Shown here piece by piece: positions 37,613 through 46,255 of a DNA stretch of 64,000 bases. Within the stretch, counting starts at the first letter, position 1, and each line of letters opens with the position of its first letter. Position numbers and translations under genes: made by a program. Origin of the DNA: Microbacterium murale (GTDB taxonomy: Bacteria; Actinomycetota; Actinomycetes; Actinomycetales; Microbacteriaceae); contig NZ_JAUSXK010000001.1 of NCBI RefSeq assembly GCF_030815955.1, positions 2,976,001 through 3,040,000 of the forward strand, in the 5' to 3' direction. The notes under the pieces were generated by a model, which had not been told where the DNA came from, made no database searches, and was given only the letters and a program-made list of their open reading frames with translations.

Positions 37613-38017
37613 CTAGACAGCGCCTGGCCAGGCCAGGGGGAGCAGATGCTCCACGCTGAGCGGCGCCAACGGCAGGGTGTCCAGGTCGGCCGGCGTGATC
37701 CAGCGCAACTCTGCGAGCTCGGCCTGCACAGTGACGGTGTCGGCCTCGATCGTGAGGGCGAAGGCGTCGGCGACGACGCGGTGACCAGGTTCGTTCGCGG
37801 CGGCGGAGATGAAGCGACCGAGCGGGCGCAGTCCCGCCTCGTCGACCTTGAGGCCGAGCTCCTCATCCAGCTCGCGCGCCAGGGTCTGCGCGGCGTTCTC
37901 CCCGGCCTCGGGTTTACCGCCCGGCTGCATGAACTTCGTCGTACCGTGCTTGCGCACCACCAGCACGCGGCCGTCCTCGTCGTGGATGATCGCGGCGCTC
38001 ACATGGATATCAGGCAC
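37613..38017 (-). CDS. NUDIX hydrolase
   Basis: A 134-aa NUDIX protein with the full box GGKPEAGENAAQTLAREL followed by DEELGL (GX5EX7REUXEEXGU). The family hydrolyses nucleoside diphosphate-linked substrates with Mg2+; the exact substrate is unknown. GTG at 38017 overlaps the end of the upstream oxidase gene by 8 bp, so it is translationally linked to it. Convergent with nagB, 23 bp between stops. Confidence 0.85.
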   Translation of the reverse strand: MPDIHVSAAIIHDEDGRVLVVRKHGTTKFMQPGGKPEAGENAAQTLARELDEELGLKVDEAGLRPLGRFISAAANEPGHRVVADAFALTIEADTVTVQAELAELRWITPADLDTLPLAPLSVEHLLPLAWPGAV

Positions 38018-39371
38018 GGGTGAAGACCTTTCCGGGGTTGAGGATGCCGAGCGGGTCGAACACGGCCTTGATCTGACGCTGCAGCTGCCACTGGTCGTCG
38101 CCGAGCTCTTCTGCGAGCCAGCGGCTCTTGAGCATGCCGATGCCGTGCTCCCCGGTGAGCGTGCCGCCGAGCCGGATCGCGGATCGGAACAGATCGTCTG
38201 CAGCCGCCCAGATGTTCTCCGGCACGACATCGCCGTCGAAGATGAAGTTCGGATGCAGATTGCCGTCGCCGGCGTGCGCAACGGTGGGGATGGCGAGGTT
38301 GTAGGCCACCTCGATGCGCGCGATCTCGTCGTACATCGCCGGCAGTGCGCTGCGCGGCACGGAGACGTCTTCGATGAGCGTGGTGCCGAGAGCGGCCATT
38401 GCGCCATGCATCGAACGCCGGATGGCGAGCAGCCGCTCACCTTCGTCGCGATCGTATGTCAGCGTGACCTCGCCGCCGCATTCCTGCAGGATCGCTGCGA
38501 TGCGGTCGGCCTCGGCCCGCGCCGCGGGACCGTCGGTCTGGATCGTGAGCTGCGAGGTCCCGGCAGAGGGAGCAGGCAGAGACAGGAGGGCGTGCACGGC
38601 TGTGAGCGCCTTCGCATCCATCAGCTCCATGATCGCGGGCTGAACGCCGGATGCCGTGACCGCCGTGGACCCAGCGGCCGCAGTACGCACGTTCGGGAAC
38701 AGTGCCGTGAGGGTGCAGATATCGCCGACGACAAGGCGCCGCAGCTTCAGGGTGGCCCCGACCACCACGCCGAGAGTGCCCTCTGACCCGATCATGAGAG
38801 AGGTGAGATCGAGCCCGGTGACGCCCTTCACGCTGCGATGGCCGAGGTGCAGGAGGCGCCCGTCAGCGAGCACGACGTCGACGCCGAGCACAGCATCGCG
38901 CACGACGCCGTACTTCGCGCACAACAGCCCACCGGCGCCGGTGGCTATGTTGCCGCCGACGCTCGAGATGTCACGACTGGCAGGGTCCGGTGGCCACCAC
39001 AGGCCGTGTGCGGCGAGCAGGGTGTTCAGCTCCGCGTTCAGGATGCCGGGCTCGACCACCGCGAACAGGTCGTCCGGCCGCACTTCGATCACACGATTCA
39101 TGCGCATCATCGACAGGACGATCTCGCCTGGGCCGGCGTTGGCCCCTCCGGCGAGCCCTGTGCCGGCGCCGCGGACCACGACTGGAGTACGGGTGTCGGT
39201 CGCGATCCGCATGGTCTGCTGGACATGTTCGACGGACTCCGCGTGCACGACGGCGAGCGGGCGGCCGACAGAGGAATGCCCTGAGCGGTCTGCGCGCGCT
39301 GCCTCCAGGGCGTTCTCGGTGACGTCGACGACGTCACCGAGCGCATTCCGCAGAGCCGCGGCGATCGTCAT
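38010..39371 (-). CDS. FAD-linked oxidase, GlcD / D-2-hydroxyacid dehydrogenase type
   Basis: A 453-aa flavoprotein of the VAO/PCMH family. TPVVVRGAGTGLAGGANAGP is the FAD-binding signature, DISSVGGNIATGAGGL and LMIGSEGTLGVVV are the second FAD region, and the C-terminal cap has TVAHAGDGNLHPNF and TGEHGIGMLKSRWL, typical of glycolate/D-lactate dehydrogenases. It probably oxidises glycolate, D-lactate or a similar acid at the membrane. D-lactate would be a product of muramic acid breakdown, but the gene is not in the amino-sugar operon. ATGA overlap with the preceding small membrane-protein gene. Confidence 0.9.
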   Translation of the reverse strand: MTIAAALRNALGDVVDVTENALEAARADRSGHSSVGRPLAVVHAESVEHVQQTMRIATDTRTPVVVRGAGTGLAGGANAGPGEIVLSMMRMNRVIEVRPDDLFAVVEPGILNAELNTLLAAHGLWWPPDPASRDISSVGGNIATGAGGLLCAKYGVVRDAVLGVDVVLADGRLLHLGHRSVKGVTGLDLTSLMIGSEGTLGVVVGATLKLRRLVVGDICTLTALFPNVRTAAAGSTAVTASGVQPAIMELMDAKALTAVHALLSLPAPSAGTSQLTIQTDGPAARAEADRIAAILQECGGEVTLTYDRDEGERLLAIRRSMHGAMAALGTTLIEDVSVPRSALPAMYDEIARIEVAYNLAIPTVAHAGDGNLHPNFIFDGDVVPENIWAAADDLFRSAIRLGGTLTGEHGIGMLKSRWLAEELGDDQWQLQRQIKAVFDPLGILNPGKVFTRA

Positions 39372-39739
39372 CGCAAGTCTCGCCTGCCGGCGAAGAGTCC
39401 GGAGGTGACGGCGACTATGGCGAAGCCGAGGCCGACCCAGGCCTGATCCATCGACCACCAGGCGAGCGTCACGCCCGCGTAGATCAGCAGTTCGACGGCC
39501 GCCCGCACGAACGGATGCAGATTCAGCACCGGCCTCGGTGAGAGGAAGAGTGCCCACACCAGAAGGACGAGCAGTGGAGCGCCGATCCCGAGAACGATGT
39601 TCCACGGGAAAGGCCAGGTCGCAAAGCCCCAGAGCGCCAGCGATGCGATCGCGGCGACGAGGATGACAGCCCGGATGATGTCGAGCGGAGCGATGTTCGG
39701 ACGGTTGACGCCGGGGACGGCATCGGGAGCTTCGGGCAT
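39368..39739 (-). CDS. YrdB/DUF2568-type small membrane protein
   Basis: A 123-aa protein with four predicted membrane helices. LALWGFATWPFPWNIVLGIG and APLLVLLVWALFLSPRPVL resemble the DUF2568 (YrdB) family of unknown function. The N-terminal 20 residues are polar. It starts 10 bp after the ECF sigma-factor stop and overlaps the oxidase gene (ATGA). Confidence 0.75.
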   Translation of the reverse strand: MPEAPDAVPGVNRPNIAPLDIIRAVILVAAIASLALWGFATWPFPWNIVLGIGAPLLVLLVWALFLSPRPVLNLHPFVRAAVELLIYAGVTLAWWSMDQAWVGLGFAIVAVTSGLFAGRRDLR

Positions 39740-39748
39740 GCTCCCAGT

Positions 39749-41770
39749 CTATTCGGCGGGTGCGTTGTCCTCGGCCGGGACCGTGAAGCGGGAGCCATCT
39801 CCGAGCACGGTGCTTTCAGCGGGGGAGCCGGCTTCACCGGCCGGAGTCGGAACGGCTTCCGACACGACCTCTTCGACGACGGTGTTCGTGGCCGGGCTCT
39901 CGATCGGCGTTTCGACGACAGGTGCCTCCGCGGGCGGCTGCTCCTGCGTGGCCGGCTCGTCAACGGCGGGCGCATCCGTTGCCGGCTCGTCCCCTGTGGT
40001 CGGGGCAGAGCCCGCAGGAGTCTCAGCGTCATTCGCATCGTCATTCGCGTCGTCGTCGCGAAGATGTTGCAGATGCCTGATGAACGAGAACTTCGGCCCG
40101 GCATCCGTCACGTACTGGAATACGACGGGTCGGTTGCTCTCCCAATTGGTCGGAATCAGCGTGATGGTGCCGCTTCCTGTGCTGTCGAGCACTGTGCGGG
40201 CAGATCCGGCTTCGTCGCCGTTGATCGCTGCTTCGAAGGTCGCTCCCGGGGCGCCGGACACAGCGATGACGATGTGGACGCCATCGACCCATTGGATGAT
40301 GCCAAGCGTCGCGGCTTCGGTAGGTTCCGTGGGAGTGCCGGGATCGGTGGGGTCGGTCGGGTCCGTCGGGTCGGTGGGATCCGTGGGATCGGTGGGATCG
40401 GTGGGATCCGTGGGGTCGGTCGGGTCGGTCGAGCCTTGATCACCGTCTCCACCGCTGCCGTCACCGGGAGCCGCCGGGGCCGCAGGCGGCATCGTCATCA
40501 ACGGTGGTGCCGGTTGGGCAGTAGTAGGCACATTGTCGTTCAGCGGTGTCTTGGCCTCAGGCGTCTTATCGACGTCGTCGGGAGCCTTCGGGTTCTCTTC
40601 GGGGATCTCGAGGATGAACTTCTCGTCATTCATCTCGGTTCCGGGCGTGAGCTCCGAGGAGATCGACGAATCGCCGGCTTCGCTCGCGCTCGGCAACGAG
40701 GTCACCGGGCTCGCCTCGAGCAGCCCGGGAACGATCGTCGCGGCGGCCACGACGCCGGCGACCACGAGCGCCGCGGAACCGGCGCCTACCAGAGCGCCGA
40801 TGCCCGTCACCGCTCCAGTTGAGGACGTGGAGCCCCCGGCAGCACCGCCAGCCGAGCCGCTGCCCTTGTCAGCGAGTACGCCGACGGCTCCATTCGCGCC
40901 AGCACCACTGACGACGACTCCGCCTTCGACGACGCTCGAGGGCATCGCTGCCAGCGCCACGATCGGGGCGCTGCCCGATTGCAGCATGGCGGTGTATCCG
41001 GCCGCACCTGATATGCCGAGGACGAGCGGGAGCAGAACGAGAGCGAGGCGGTTGGAGACATCCTTCGCCTCGGCGACGACGATCATGCACCGAGCGCATT
41101 CCTCGATGTGCTCGTCGAGGCGCTTCTGATCTCGTGCGCTGAGGTTTCCGCGTGAATAGGCGCCGAGGTGCTCGATGGTCCATTGGCATTCCGACCCGGG
41201 CTCGGCGCTGCGCAGATGGGCCTGGATCCATGCCTCGCGCAATCCCTCGCGCGCACGGAATGCGAGCTGCGAGACTGCTCCGGCCTTCATACCGAGCAGC
41301 GGAGCGACCGCTGCCGGCTTCATCTGCTCGATCTCGGTGTACCAGAGCACTTCCTGCCACCGGGTGGGGAGGGAACGGAACGCCTGCGCGGTCAGGCTGC
41401 GGTCGAGCGCCTCGTCAGTCGCCTGCTCCGTGCTGTCCGGATCGACGACGGTCTCGAGTTCGTCCATCGCGGTCTCACGCCGCGAACGGCCCCACGCCGC
41501 CGCGGTGTTGCGGATGCTGGTGAACAGATATGCGCGGAACGAGCCGTTCGGGCCGCCGCCCTTGATGATCGCCTGGTAGATGCGGGTGTACGCCTCTTGT
41601 ACAAGGTCGTCGGGGTCGATGCTCGACGTGATCGAACGGGCGACAGAGATCCCGGAGGGATAGTGACGTCGCCAGAGTTCGCCGAACGCATCTGCGTCAC
41701 CCGAACGGGTGCGCAGGATCAGGTCGGCATCAGCTGATGCCCCGGTTGCGGTGTCGTCGTGGTTGTGCAC
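39749..41770 (-). CDS. ECF sigma factor fused to zinc-finger anti-sigma-like domain, membrane segments and a TDP-repeat extension
   Basis: A 673-aa protein with an unusual layout. Residues about 20-95 are sigma region 2 (SIDPDDLVQEAYTRIYQAI) and about 125-185 region 4 (LPTRWQEVLWYTEIEQMKP). Residues about 195-235 are a zinc-binding anti-sigma-like domain (HIEECARCM, H-x3-C-x2-C). Two hydrophobic stretches follow (LALVLLPLVLGISGAAGY and LVGAGSAALVVAGVVAAATI), then a Pro/Glu-rich linker, about ten Thr-Asp-Pro triplets and a domain LGIIQWVDGVHIVIAVSG. It looks like a membrane-tethered, self-inhibited sigma factor. Whether the tail is outside depends on both segments spanning the membrane. GTG start at 41770. 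Confidence 0.85.
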   Translation of the reverse strand: MHNHDDTATGASADADLILRTRSGDADAFGELWRRHYPSGISVARSITSSIDPDDLVQEAYTRIYQAIIKGGGPNGSFRAYLFTSIRNTAAAWGRSRRETAMDELETVVDPDSTEQATDEALDRSLTAQAFRSLPTRWQEVLWYTEIEQMKPAAVAPLLGMKAGAVSQLAFRAREGLREAWIQAHLRSAEPGSECQWTIEHLGAYSRGNLSARDQKRLDEHIEECARCMIVVAEAKDVSNRLALVLLPLVLGISGAAGYTAMLQSGSAPIVALAAMPSSVVEGGVVVSGAGANGAVGVLADKGSGSAGGAAGGSTSSTGAVTGIGALVGAGSAALVVAGVVAAATIVPGLLEASPVTSLPSASEAGDSSISSELTPGTEMNDEKFILEIPEENPKAPDDVDKTPEAKTPLNDNVPTTAQPAPPLMTMPPAAPAAPGDGSGGDGDQGSTDPTDPTDPTDPTDPTDPTDPTDPTDPTDPGTPTEPTEAATLGIIQWVDGVHIVIAVSGAPGATFEAAINGDEAGSARTVLDSTGSGTITLIPTNWESNRPVVFQYVTDAGPKFSFIRHLQHLRDDDANDDANDAETPAGSAPTTGDEPATDAPAVDEPATQEQPPAEAPVVETPIESPATNTVVEEVVSEAVPTPAGEAGSPAESTVLGDGSRFTVPAEDNAPAE
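40341..40432. repeat. In-frame 9-bp tandem repeat encoding Thr-Asp-Pro triplets
   Basis: About ten copies of a 9-bp unit close to GGGATCGGT (plus-strand reading) lie in the ECF sigma-factor gene and encode a run of TDP. Copies differ mainly at third positions (GGATCC/GGGTCG), which suggests expansion followed by drift. Copy number may vary between strains without changing frame. Confidence 0.85.
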
Positions 41771-42133
41771 TGGCTTCCATCTGTCGTGAGCGTCGAGTGA
41801 GCCCTCACATGAAGAGACGCGTGATCAGGTAAATCCTCACGCGCCCGGACCATTCTCCCTCGAAATTCCCGGCGAGGCCAGCCCTGTGGACAACTCGGAG
41901 CCAACTCTCAAAAGTTTTTCCCGGATTCGCGTGATGAATCAGGAGAGATGCCGTCTCATCAATGAGAGACAGCCAACAGAACTCCACCGGGGGGCGGAGT
42001 TCGGCATCGGTGCGGGGGCTTTGCACCGGTCGGGTGACTCGGTACCTCGGGGGAGGAGTTCCGGGTCACCCGCTCTCATCACGGGGAGAGACGAGGTCGC
42101 CGCACTGGGGAGCGGCGACCTCTCACCCGCCGT
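41771..42133. other. Intergenic region between the ECF sigma gene and nagA
   Basis: This 363-bp gap holds no frame with convincing coding character. It contains the upstream region of the ECF sigma-factor gene, with a 12-bp palindrome GTGAGCCCTCAC at 41797-41808, an AT-richer stretch near 41905-41925 (AAAAGTTTTTC), and the nagA terminator at 42093-42122. The promoter of the sigma-factor gene should be here, but I cannot pick it with confidence. Confidence 0.5.
42093..42122 (-). terminator. Hairpin terminator after the GH20-nagA operon
   Basis: GAGGTCGCCGC (42093-42103) pairs perfectly with GCGGCGACCTC (42112-42122) around an eight-base loop, 12 bp beyond the nagA stop on the minus strand. 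There is no U-tract. Confidence 0.65.
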
Positions 42134-43282
42134 TCAAGAGAGCGGTGCGCCGGTCTGCACATGCACGACCCGAAGCTGCGCGTCCAGCAGCACGGCGTCG
42201 CCGAGGTACCCGGGCGAGAGCCGGCCGAGCCGTGCACCGAGGCCGATCGCCGCCGCCGGCGTCTGCGTGAGTGCGCGCACAGCCTCGACCAGTGTCGCGC
42301 CGGCCCCCACGGCACGTTGCAACGCGACGTCCTGCGTCAGCGTCGAACCGGCGATGGATCCGGTGTCGTCGGCGCGCGCGATGCCGTCGGTCACTGTGAC
42401 CTTGACTGCGCCCAGATCGTACTCGCCGTCGGCACTGCCGGCTGCGGCCATCGCATCCGTCACCAACGCGACCCGGCCGGGAGCCGTGTCGAAGATCAGC
42501 TTGACCACGTGCGGATCGAGGTGCACGTCATCGGCGATGGCTTCGAGCACGACGCGATCGTCGGCTGCAGCGGCGAGCACAGGCCCCGGCGCGCGGTGAT
42601 GGATGCCCGGCATCGCGTTGAATGCATGCGTGAGGATCGTCGCACCCGCCTCGAAAGCCTCAACGGCTGTCGCGGCATCAGCGCTCGTGTGGCCGACGGC
42701 CGCGGCCGCGCCCGCGGCGACGACCAGCCGGATCGCTTCGAGACCTCCGGGAAGCTCCGGAGCGATCGTGACCTGGCGCACGGTACCGCGGCCTGCGTCG
42801 AGCAGGCGCTGCACATCGGTGGCGGCCGGTTCGCGCAGCAGCGAGGGTTCATGCGCGCCGTGGTGGGCGGGGTCGAGGAATGGGCCTTCCAAGTGCGAGC
42901 CGAGGATGTCGGCATCCGTCGTCATGAGGTCGGCGATCTCGCTGACTCGGCGCGCGAGATCGTCGAGCGGAGCGGTGACGAGCGAGACCACCGCGCGCGT
43001 CGTACCGTGTGCGCGGTGCAGATCGCGTGCGGTGCGGATGGCGTCGATCCCGTCATCGAAGGATGCGCCGGCGCCGCCGTGGCCGTGGATGTCTATGAAT
43101 CCGGGCGTGAGGATCGCCCCTTCGCCCGCGAGATCGGTCGCGTCGATCACCGTTTCTGCGTCTGCCCAGTCGGCGCCCGTGCCGGTCGCGGCCACGTGGC
43201 CGGCCTCGAAACGCACCCAGGCATCCGCTGTCTCGACGCCGTCGGTGATGAGTCGGGCAGAGTGGATCAGAGTCGTGGTCAT
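42134..43282 (-). CDS. nagA: N-acetylglucosamine-6-phosphate deacetylase
   Basis: The 382-aa amidohydrolase removes acetate from GlcNAc-6-phosphate. Metal site GFIDIHGHGGAGAS, HLEGPFLDPAHHGAH, VGHTSADAATAVEA and THAFNAMPGIHHR, plus the catalytic Asp in ALVTDAMAAAG, are all present. ATG at 43282 overlaps the GH20 stop (ATGA). Together with the kinase and nagB at 35.8-37.6 kb it completes GlcNAc catabolism in this window, though in a separate operon. Confidence 0.95.
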   Translation of the reverse strand: MTTTLIHSARLITDGVETADAWVRFEAGHVAATGTGADWADAETVIDATDLAGEGAILTPGFIDIHGHGGAGASFDDGIDAIRTARDLHRAHGTTRAVVSLVTAPLDDLARRVSEIADLMTTDADILGSHLEGPFLDPAHHGAHEPSLLREPAATDVQRLLDAGRGTVRQVTIAPELPGGLEAIRLVVAAGAAAAVGHTSADAATAVEAFEAGATILTHAFNAMPGIHHRAPGPVLAAAADDRVVLEAIADDVHLDPHVVKLIFDTAPGRVALVTDAMAAAGSADGEYDLGAVKVTVTDGIARADDTGSIAGSTLTQDVALQRAVGAGATLVEAVRALTQTPAAAIGLGARLGRLSPGYLGDAVLLDAQLRVVHVQTGAPLS

Positions 43283-44778
43283 CGGGCGCTCCAAGCGATC
43301 TCGGTAGGGCGGTGGCCTTCCCATCCTGCGGCATCCCACACGGCGCCGAGGGCGCCGACGCGGTCGCGGAACGACACCCACTCGCGTGTCTCGGCCGGCG
43401 ACCAGGCCACCTCGGCGATCGCCGCGACGCGCGGGAAGATCAGCTGGTCGATGTCGTCGAGCGTCTCGATGGTCTCCGACCACAACGGCCCTTCGACGCC
43501 GAGGATCGCCTCGGACGGCAGACCATCGACGATCGTGGTCGGCTCCCACTCGTAGGCGGTCTGCAGGTCGATCAGCGCGGCCCAATCGAGTCCGAGCGGG
43601 AAGTCCGCATCGTACTTCTGGTCGAGGTAGGCGGTGTTCGACGGCGACATGATGACCGATCCGCCGCGCTCCGCGAAGCGGCGGGCGTCATCCGCGTGTG
43701 TGCCCGCCGGGGTCGTGCTGCCCCAGTACTGGCCGATCGTGCCTTCGGCGACCTGGGCGGAGCCCGCCTCGTGCCAGGCGATCGGCGTCTTGCCGAGCTC
43801 GGTGGTCAGCGCGGTGACCCGCTCGATGAACGAGTCGAAGTCCGCCTGTGCCGTGCCGAGGCATTCGTCGCCGCCGACGTGAAGATACGGACCGGGGGTG
43901 AGCTCTGCGAGTTCGGTGAGGACATCGCGCAGGAATTCCCACGTCGCACCCCCATGAATCTTCACGGAGGAGTGCCCGACGCCCCAGCCGAGGTACGGCT
44001 CGCCTGCCACGGGAAGCGGCTGCTCGAGCGCGCTCGACTGCGCGAGGAGGCCGTCGTTCATGACCGGCGCCTCGACGATCTCGGGATACGCGAGGCCGAT
44101 CGCGTGCGTGTGGCCGGGCAGATCGATCTCCGGCACCACGACCATGTGGTGCGTGGACGCGTACCGCACGATCTCACGGAAGTCGTCCTTCGTGTAGAAA
44201 CCGCCTGGGCGTCCCAGTACCGCCGTCGTCGAGCTGCGCTCGGCGAGCAGCGGCCGGCTGTCGATCTGCAGCCGCCAGCCCTGGTCGTCCGAGAGATGCA
44301 GGTGAAGGTGATTGAACTTGAGCGATGACGCCCGATCGATGAACGCCTTGACGGTATCGACGTCGAAGAACGTGCGGGCGACGTCGAGCATGACGCCGCG
44401 ATAGGAGAAGCGCGGAGCGTCGTCGATCTCGACGTGGGGGAGTCGCCCGCCCTCGCCGTCGGTCGCCAGCAACTGCCCCAGTGTCTGGATGCCGTAGAAG
44501 AGGCCGGCATCCGACCCCTCGAGCTGCACCTCCTCACCGATGCGCAGACTGTACTTTTCGCCCTGGCGGGTCGTGCGGCGCACGACGATGTCACCGGGCT
44601 GAACCGTGTCGACCGTGACCGCAGGGCGCAGCCCGGTGCGTTCGGCGAGCATGTCGGCGAGGACGGATGCCGCGGCATCCGCATCGTTCTCGACGATGAT
44701 GCGGGTCGCCGTCGTCAGTGACAGCGCTCCGGTCGACTCCGTGACGGATGAGGGCAGCGGAACAAGTGGTAGGACCAT
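43279..44778 (-). CDS. GH20 beta-N-acetylhexosaminidase (stand-alone)
   Basis: A cytoplasmic 499-aa GH20 enzyme. The small N-terminal GH20b domain covers about residues 1-120, then the barrel: FSYRGVMLDVARTFFDVD, HLHLHLSDDQGWRLQI, VPEIDLPGHTHAI and the catalytic Asp-Glu in YLHVGGDECLGTAQ. WSETIETLDDIDQL is the late barrel signature. It removes terminal GlcNAc or GalNAc from imported chitobiose or similar sugars. ATG at 44778 with TAGGTT six bases upstream suggests a leaderless mRNA; the longer TTG start at 44784 is less likely. It has no signal peptide. Confidence 0.93.
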   Translation of the reverse strand: MVLPLVPLPSSVTESTGALSLTTATRIIVENDADAAASVLADMLAERTGLRPAVTVDTVQPGDIVVRRTTRQGEKYSLRIGEEVQLEGSDAGLFYGIQTLGQLLATDGEGGRLPHVEIDDAPRFSYRGVMLDVARTFFDVDTVKAFIDRASSLKFNHLHLHLSDDQGWRLQIDSRPLLAERSSTTAVLGRPGGFYTKDDFREIVRYASTHHMVVVPEIDLPGHTHAIGLAYPEIVEAPVMNDGLLAQSSALEQPLPVAGEPYLGWGVGHSSVKIHGGATWEFLRDVLTELAELTPGPYLHVGGDECLGTAQADFDSFIERVTALTTELGKTPIAWHEAGSAQVAEGTIGQYWGSTTPAGTHADDARRFAERGGSVIMSPSNTAYLDQKYDADFPLGLDWAALIDLQTAYEWEPTTIVDGLPSEAILGVEGPLWSETIETLDDIDQLIFPRVAAIAEVAWSPAETREWVSFRDRVGALGAVWDAAGWEGHRPTEIAWSAR

Positions 44779-44790
44779 GAACAAAACCTA
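44760..44790 (-). promoter_or_regulatory. Leaderless promoter of GH20-nagA with GAACAA direct repeats
   Basis: On the minus strand TAGGTT (44790-44785) lies six bases before the ATG at 44778, the right spacing for a -10 box of a leaderless transcript. GAACAA occurs twice on the plus strand (44760-44765 and 44779-44784), 19 bp apart. The minus-strand reading TTTTGTTC also occurs before the ROK repressor gene (34638-34645), so the same ROK protein may act here. Confidence 0.35.
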
Positions 44791-44851
44791 TCGCGCGAAG
44801 GCCGGCCCGGCCAGGCCTCGGGCTACTCTGGGTCTTCGGGATTCCGCTATG

Positions 44852-44932
44852 CTCGAACGGTCGCGACTGGCGTCTGGGTGGGTCACCACCGGGGAGCGAC
44901 CGTTACGGAATTCGACCGCGCGCCTGGGCCGA
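44852..44932 (+). promoter_or_regulatory. ZTP riboswitch (pfl motif) upstream of glyA-folD
   Basis: The sequence has the conserved parts of the pfl/ZTP motif in order: stem AACGGTCGC (44856-44864), GACTGGCG (44865-44872), a small hairpin, CCACCGGGGAGCG (44886-44898), the returning stem GCGACCGTT (44896-44904), a short linker, and the 3' element CGCCTGGGC (44921-44929), whose CGCC can form the pseudoknot with GGCG. ZTP riboswitches sense the purine intermediate ZMP/ZTP, which builds up when 10-formyl-THF is short, and commonly control glyA, folD and purH. TATGCT at 44848-44853 may be the -10 box. Confidence 0.9.
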
Positions 44933-44980
44933 TGACATCTACCACCGATGACATTTCATTCCGCAACGAAAGAGGACGAC

Positions 44981-46255
44981 ATGACCGATCCGTACTTCAA
45001 CGCCCCGCTCTCAGAGGTCGATCCCGAGATCGCCGAGGTCCTCGACCGCGAGCTGAACCGTCAGCGCACGTTCCTCGAGATGATCGCCTCCGAGAACTTC
45101 GTGCCCGTCTCGGTTCTGCAGTCGCAGGGCTCTGTGCTCACGAACAAGTACGCCGAGGGCTACCCCGGACGCCGCTACTACGGTGGCTGCGAAGAAGTTG
45201 ACGTCGCAGAGTCGCTGGCGATCGAGCGCGTGAAGTCGCTGTTCGGCGCCGAGTTCGCGAACGTGCAGCCGCACTCCGGCGCCACCGCCAACGCCGCCGT
45301 GCTGCACGCCATCGCCCGTCCCGGCGACACGCTGCTCGGGCTGTCGCTCGACCACGGCGGTCACCTCACCCACGGGATGAAGATCAACTTCTCCGGGCGC
45401 CTGTACAACATCGTCGCCTACGGCGTGAACCCCGAGACCTCGCTCGTCGACATGGACGAGGTGCGTCGCCTCGCGATCGAGCACAAGCCGAAGGTCATCG
45501 TCGCCGGCTGGTCGGCATACCCACGCCACCTCGACTTCGCCAAGTTCCGCGAGATCGCCGACGAGGTCGGAGCACTGCTCTGGGTCGACATGGCGCACTT
45601 CGCCGGACTCGTCGCCGCAGGCGTGCATCCGAGCCCCGTGCCGCACGCGCACGTCATCTCCTCGACCGTGCACAAGACGATCGGCGGCCCCCGCTCTGGC
45701 TTCATCCTCACCAACGACGCCGACCTCGCCAAGAAGATCAACACGGCGGTCTTCCCCGGCCAGCAGGGCGGCCCGCTCATGCACGTGATCGCCGCCAAGG
45801 CGACCGCGTTCAAGCTCGCAGCGACGCCGGAGTTCAAGGACCGCCAGGTGCGCACCCTCAGCGGCGCACAGATCCTCGCCGAACGCCTCACGCAGCAGGA
45901 CGTGGCGGATGCACAGATCAAGGTCCGTTCCGGCGGCACCGATGTGCACCTCGTCCTCGTCGACCTGCGCGACGCGGCGATCGACGGCAAGCAGGCCGAA
46001 GACCTGCTGCATGACATCCACATCACGGTGAACCGCAACGCCGTCCCGAACGACCCCCGCCCTCCGATGGTCACGTCGGGTCTGCGGATCGGTACCTCCG
46101 CGCTCGCCACACGCGGCTTCGGCGATGCGGAGTTCACCGAGGTCGCCGACATCATCGCCCTGGCTCTGCAGCCTGGAGCTGATGTCGCGGCGCTCAAGGC
46201 CCGTGTCGATGCGCTCGCCGGTGCGTTCCCGCTCTACCCGGAGCTGCAGCAGTGA
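44981..46255 (+). CDS. glyA: Serine hydroxymethyltransferase
   Basis: The 424-aa PLP enzyme interconverts serine and glycine with tetrahydrofolate. It shows [45 protein letters not shown] and the PLP lysine in [13 protein letters not shown] (about Lys232). ATG at 44981 follows GAGG with five bases spacing; an upstream ATG at 44948 has no ribosome site. The leader carries a ZTP riboswitch. It is coupled to folD by a GTGA overlap. Confidence 0.96.
   Translation: MTDPYFNAPLSEVDPEIAEVLDRELNRQRTFLEMIASENFVPVSVLQSQGSVLTNKYAEGYPGRRYYGGCEEVDVAESLAIERVKSLFGAEFANVQPHSGATANAAVLHAIARPGDTLLGLSLDHGGHLTHGMKINFSGRLYNIVAYGVNPETSLVDMDEVRRLAIEHKPKVIVAGWSAYPRHLDFAKFREIADEVGALLWVDMAHFAGLVAAGVHPSPVPHAHVISSTVHKTIGGPRSGFILTNDADLAKKINTAVFPGQQGGPLMHVIAAKATAFKLAATPEFKDRQVRTLSGAQILAERLTQQDVADAQIKVRSGGTDVHLVLVDLRDAAIDGKQAEDLLHDIHITVNRNAVPNDPRPPMVTSGLRIGTSALATRGFGDAEFTEVADIIALALQPGADVAALKARVDALAGAFPLYPELQQ

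Noticed and set aside
39597..40439. Plus-strand frame with a VGSVGSVGS repeat
   Set aside because: It is the complement of the TDP-coding repeat in the ECF sigma-factor gene; no start signal or domain supports it.
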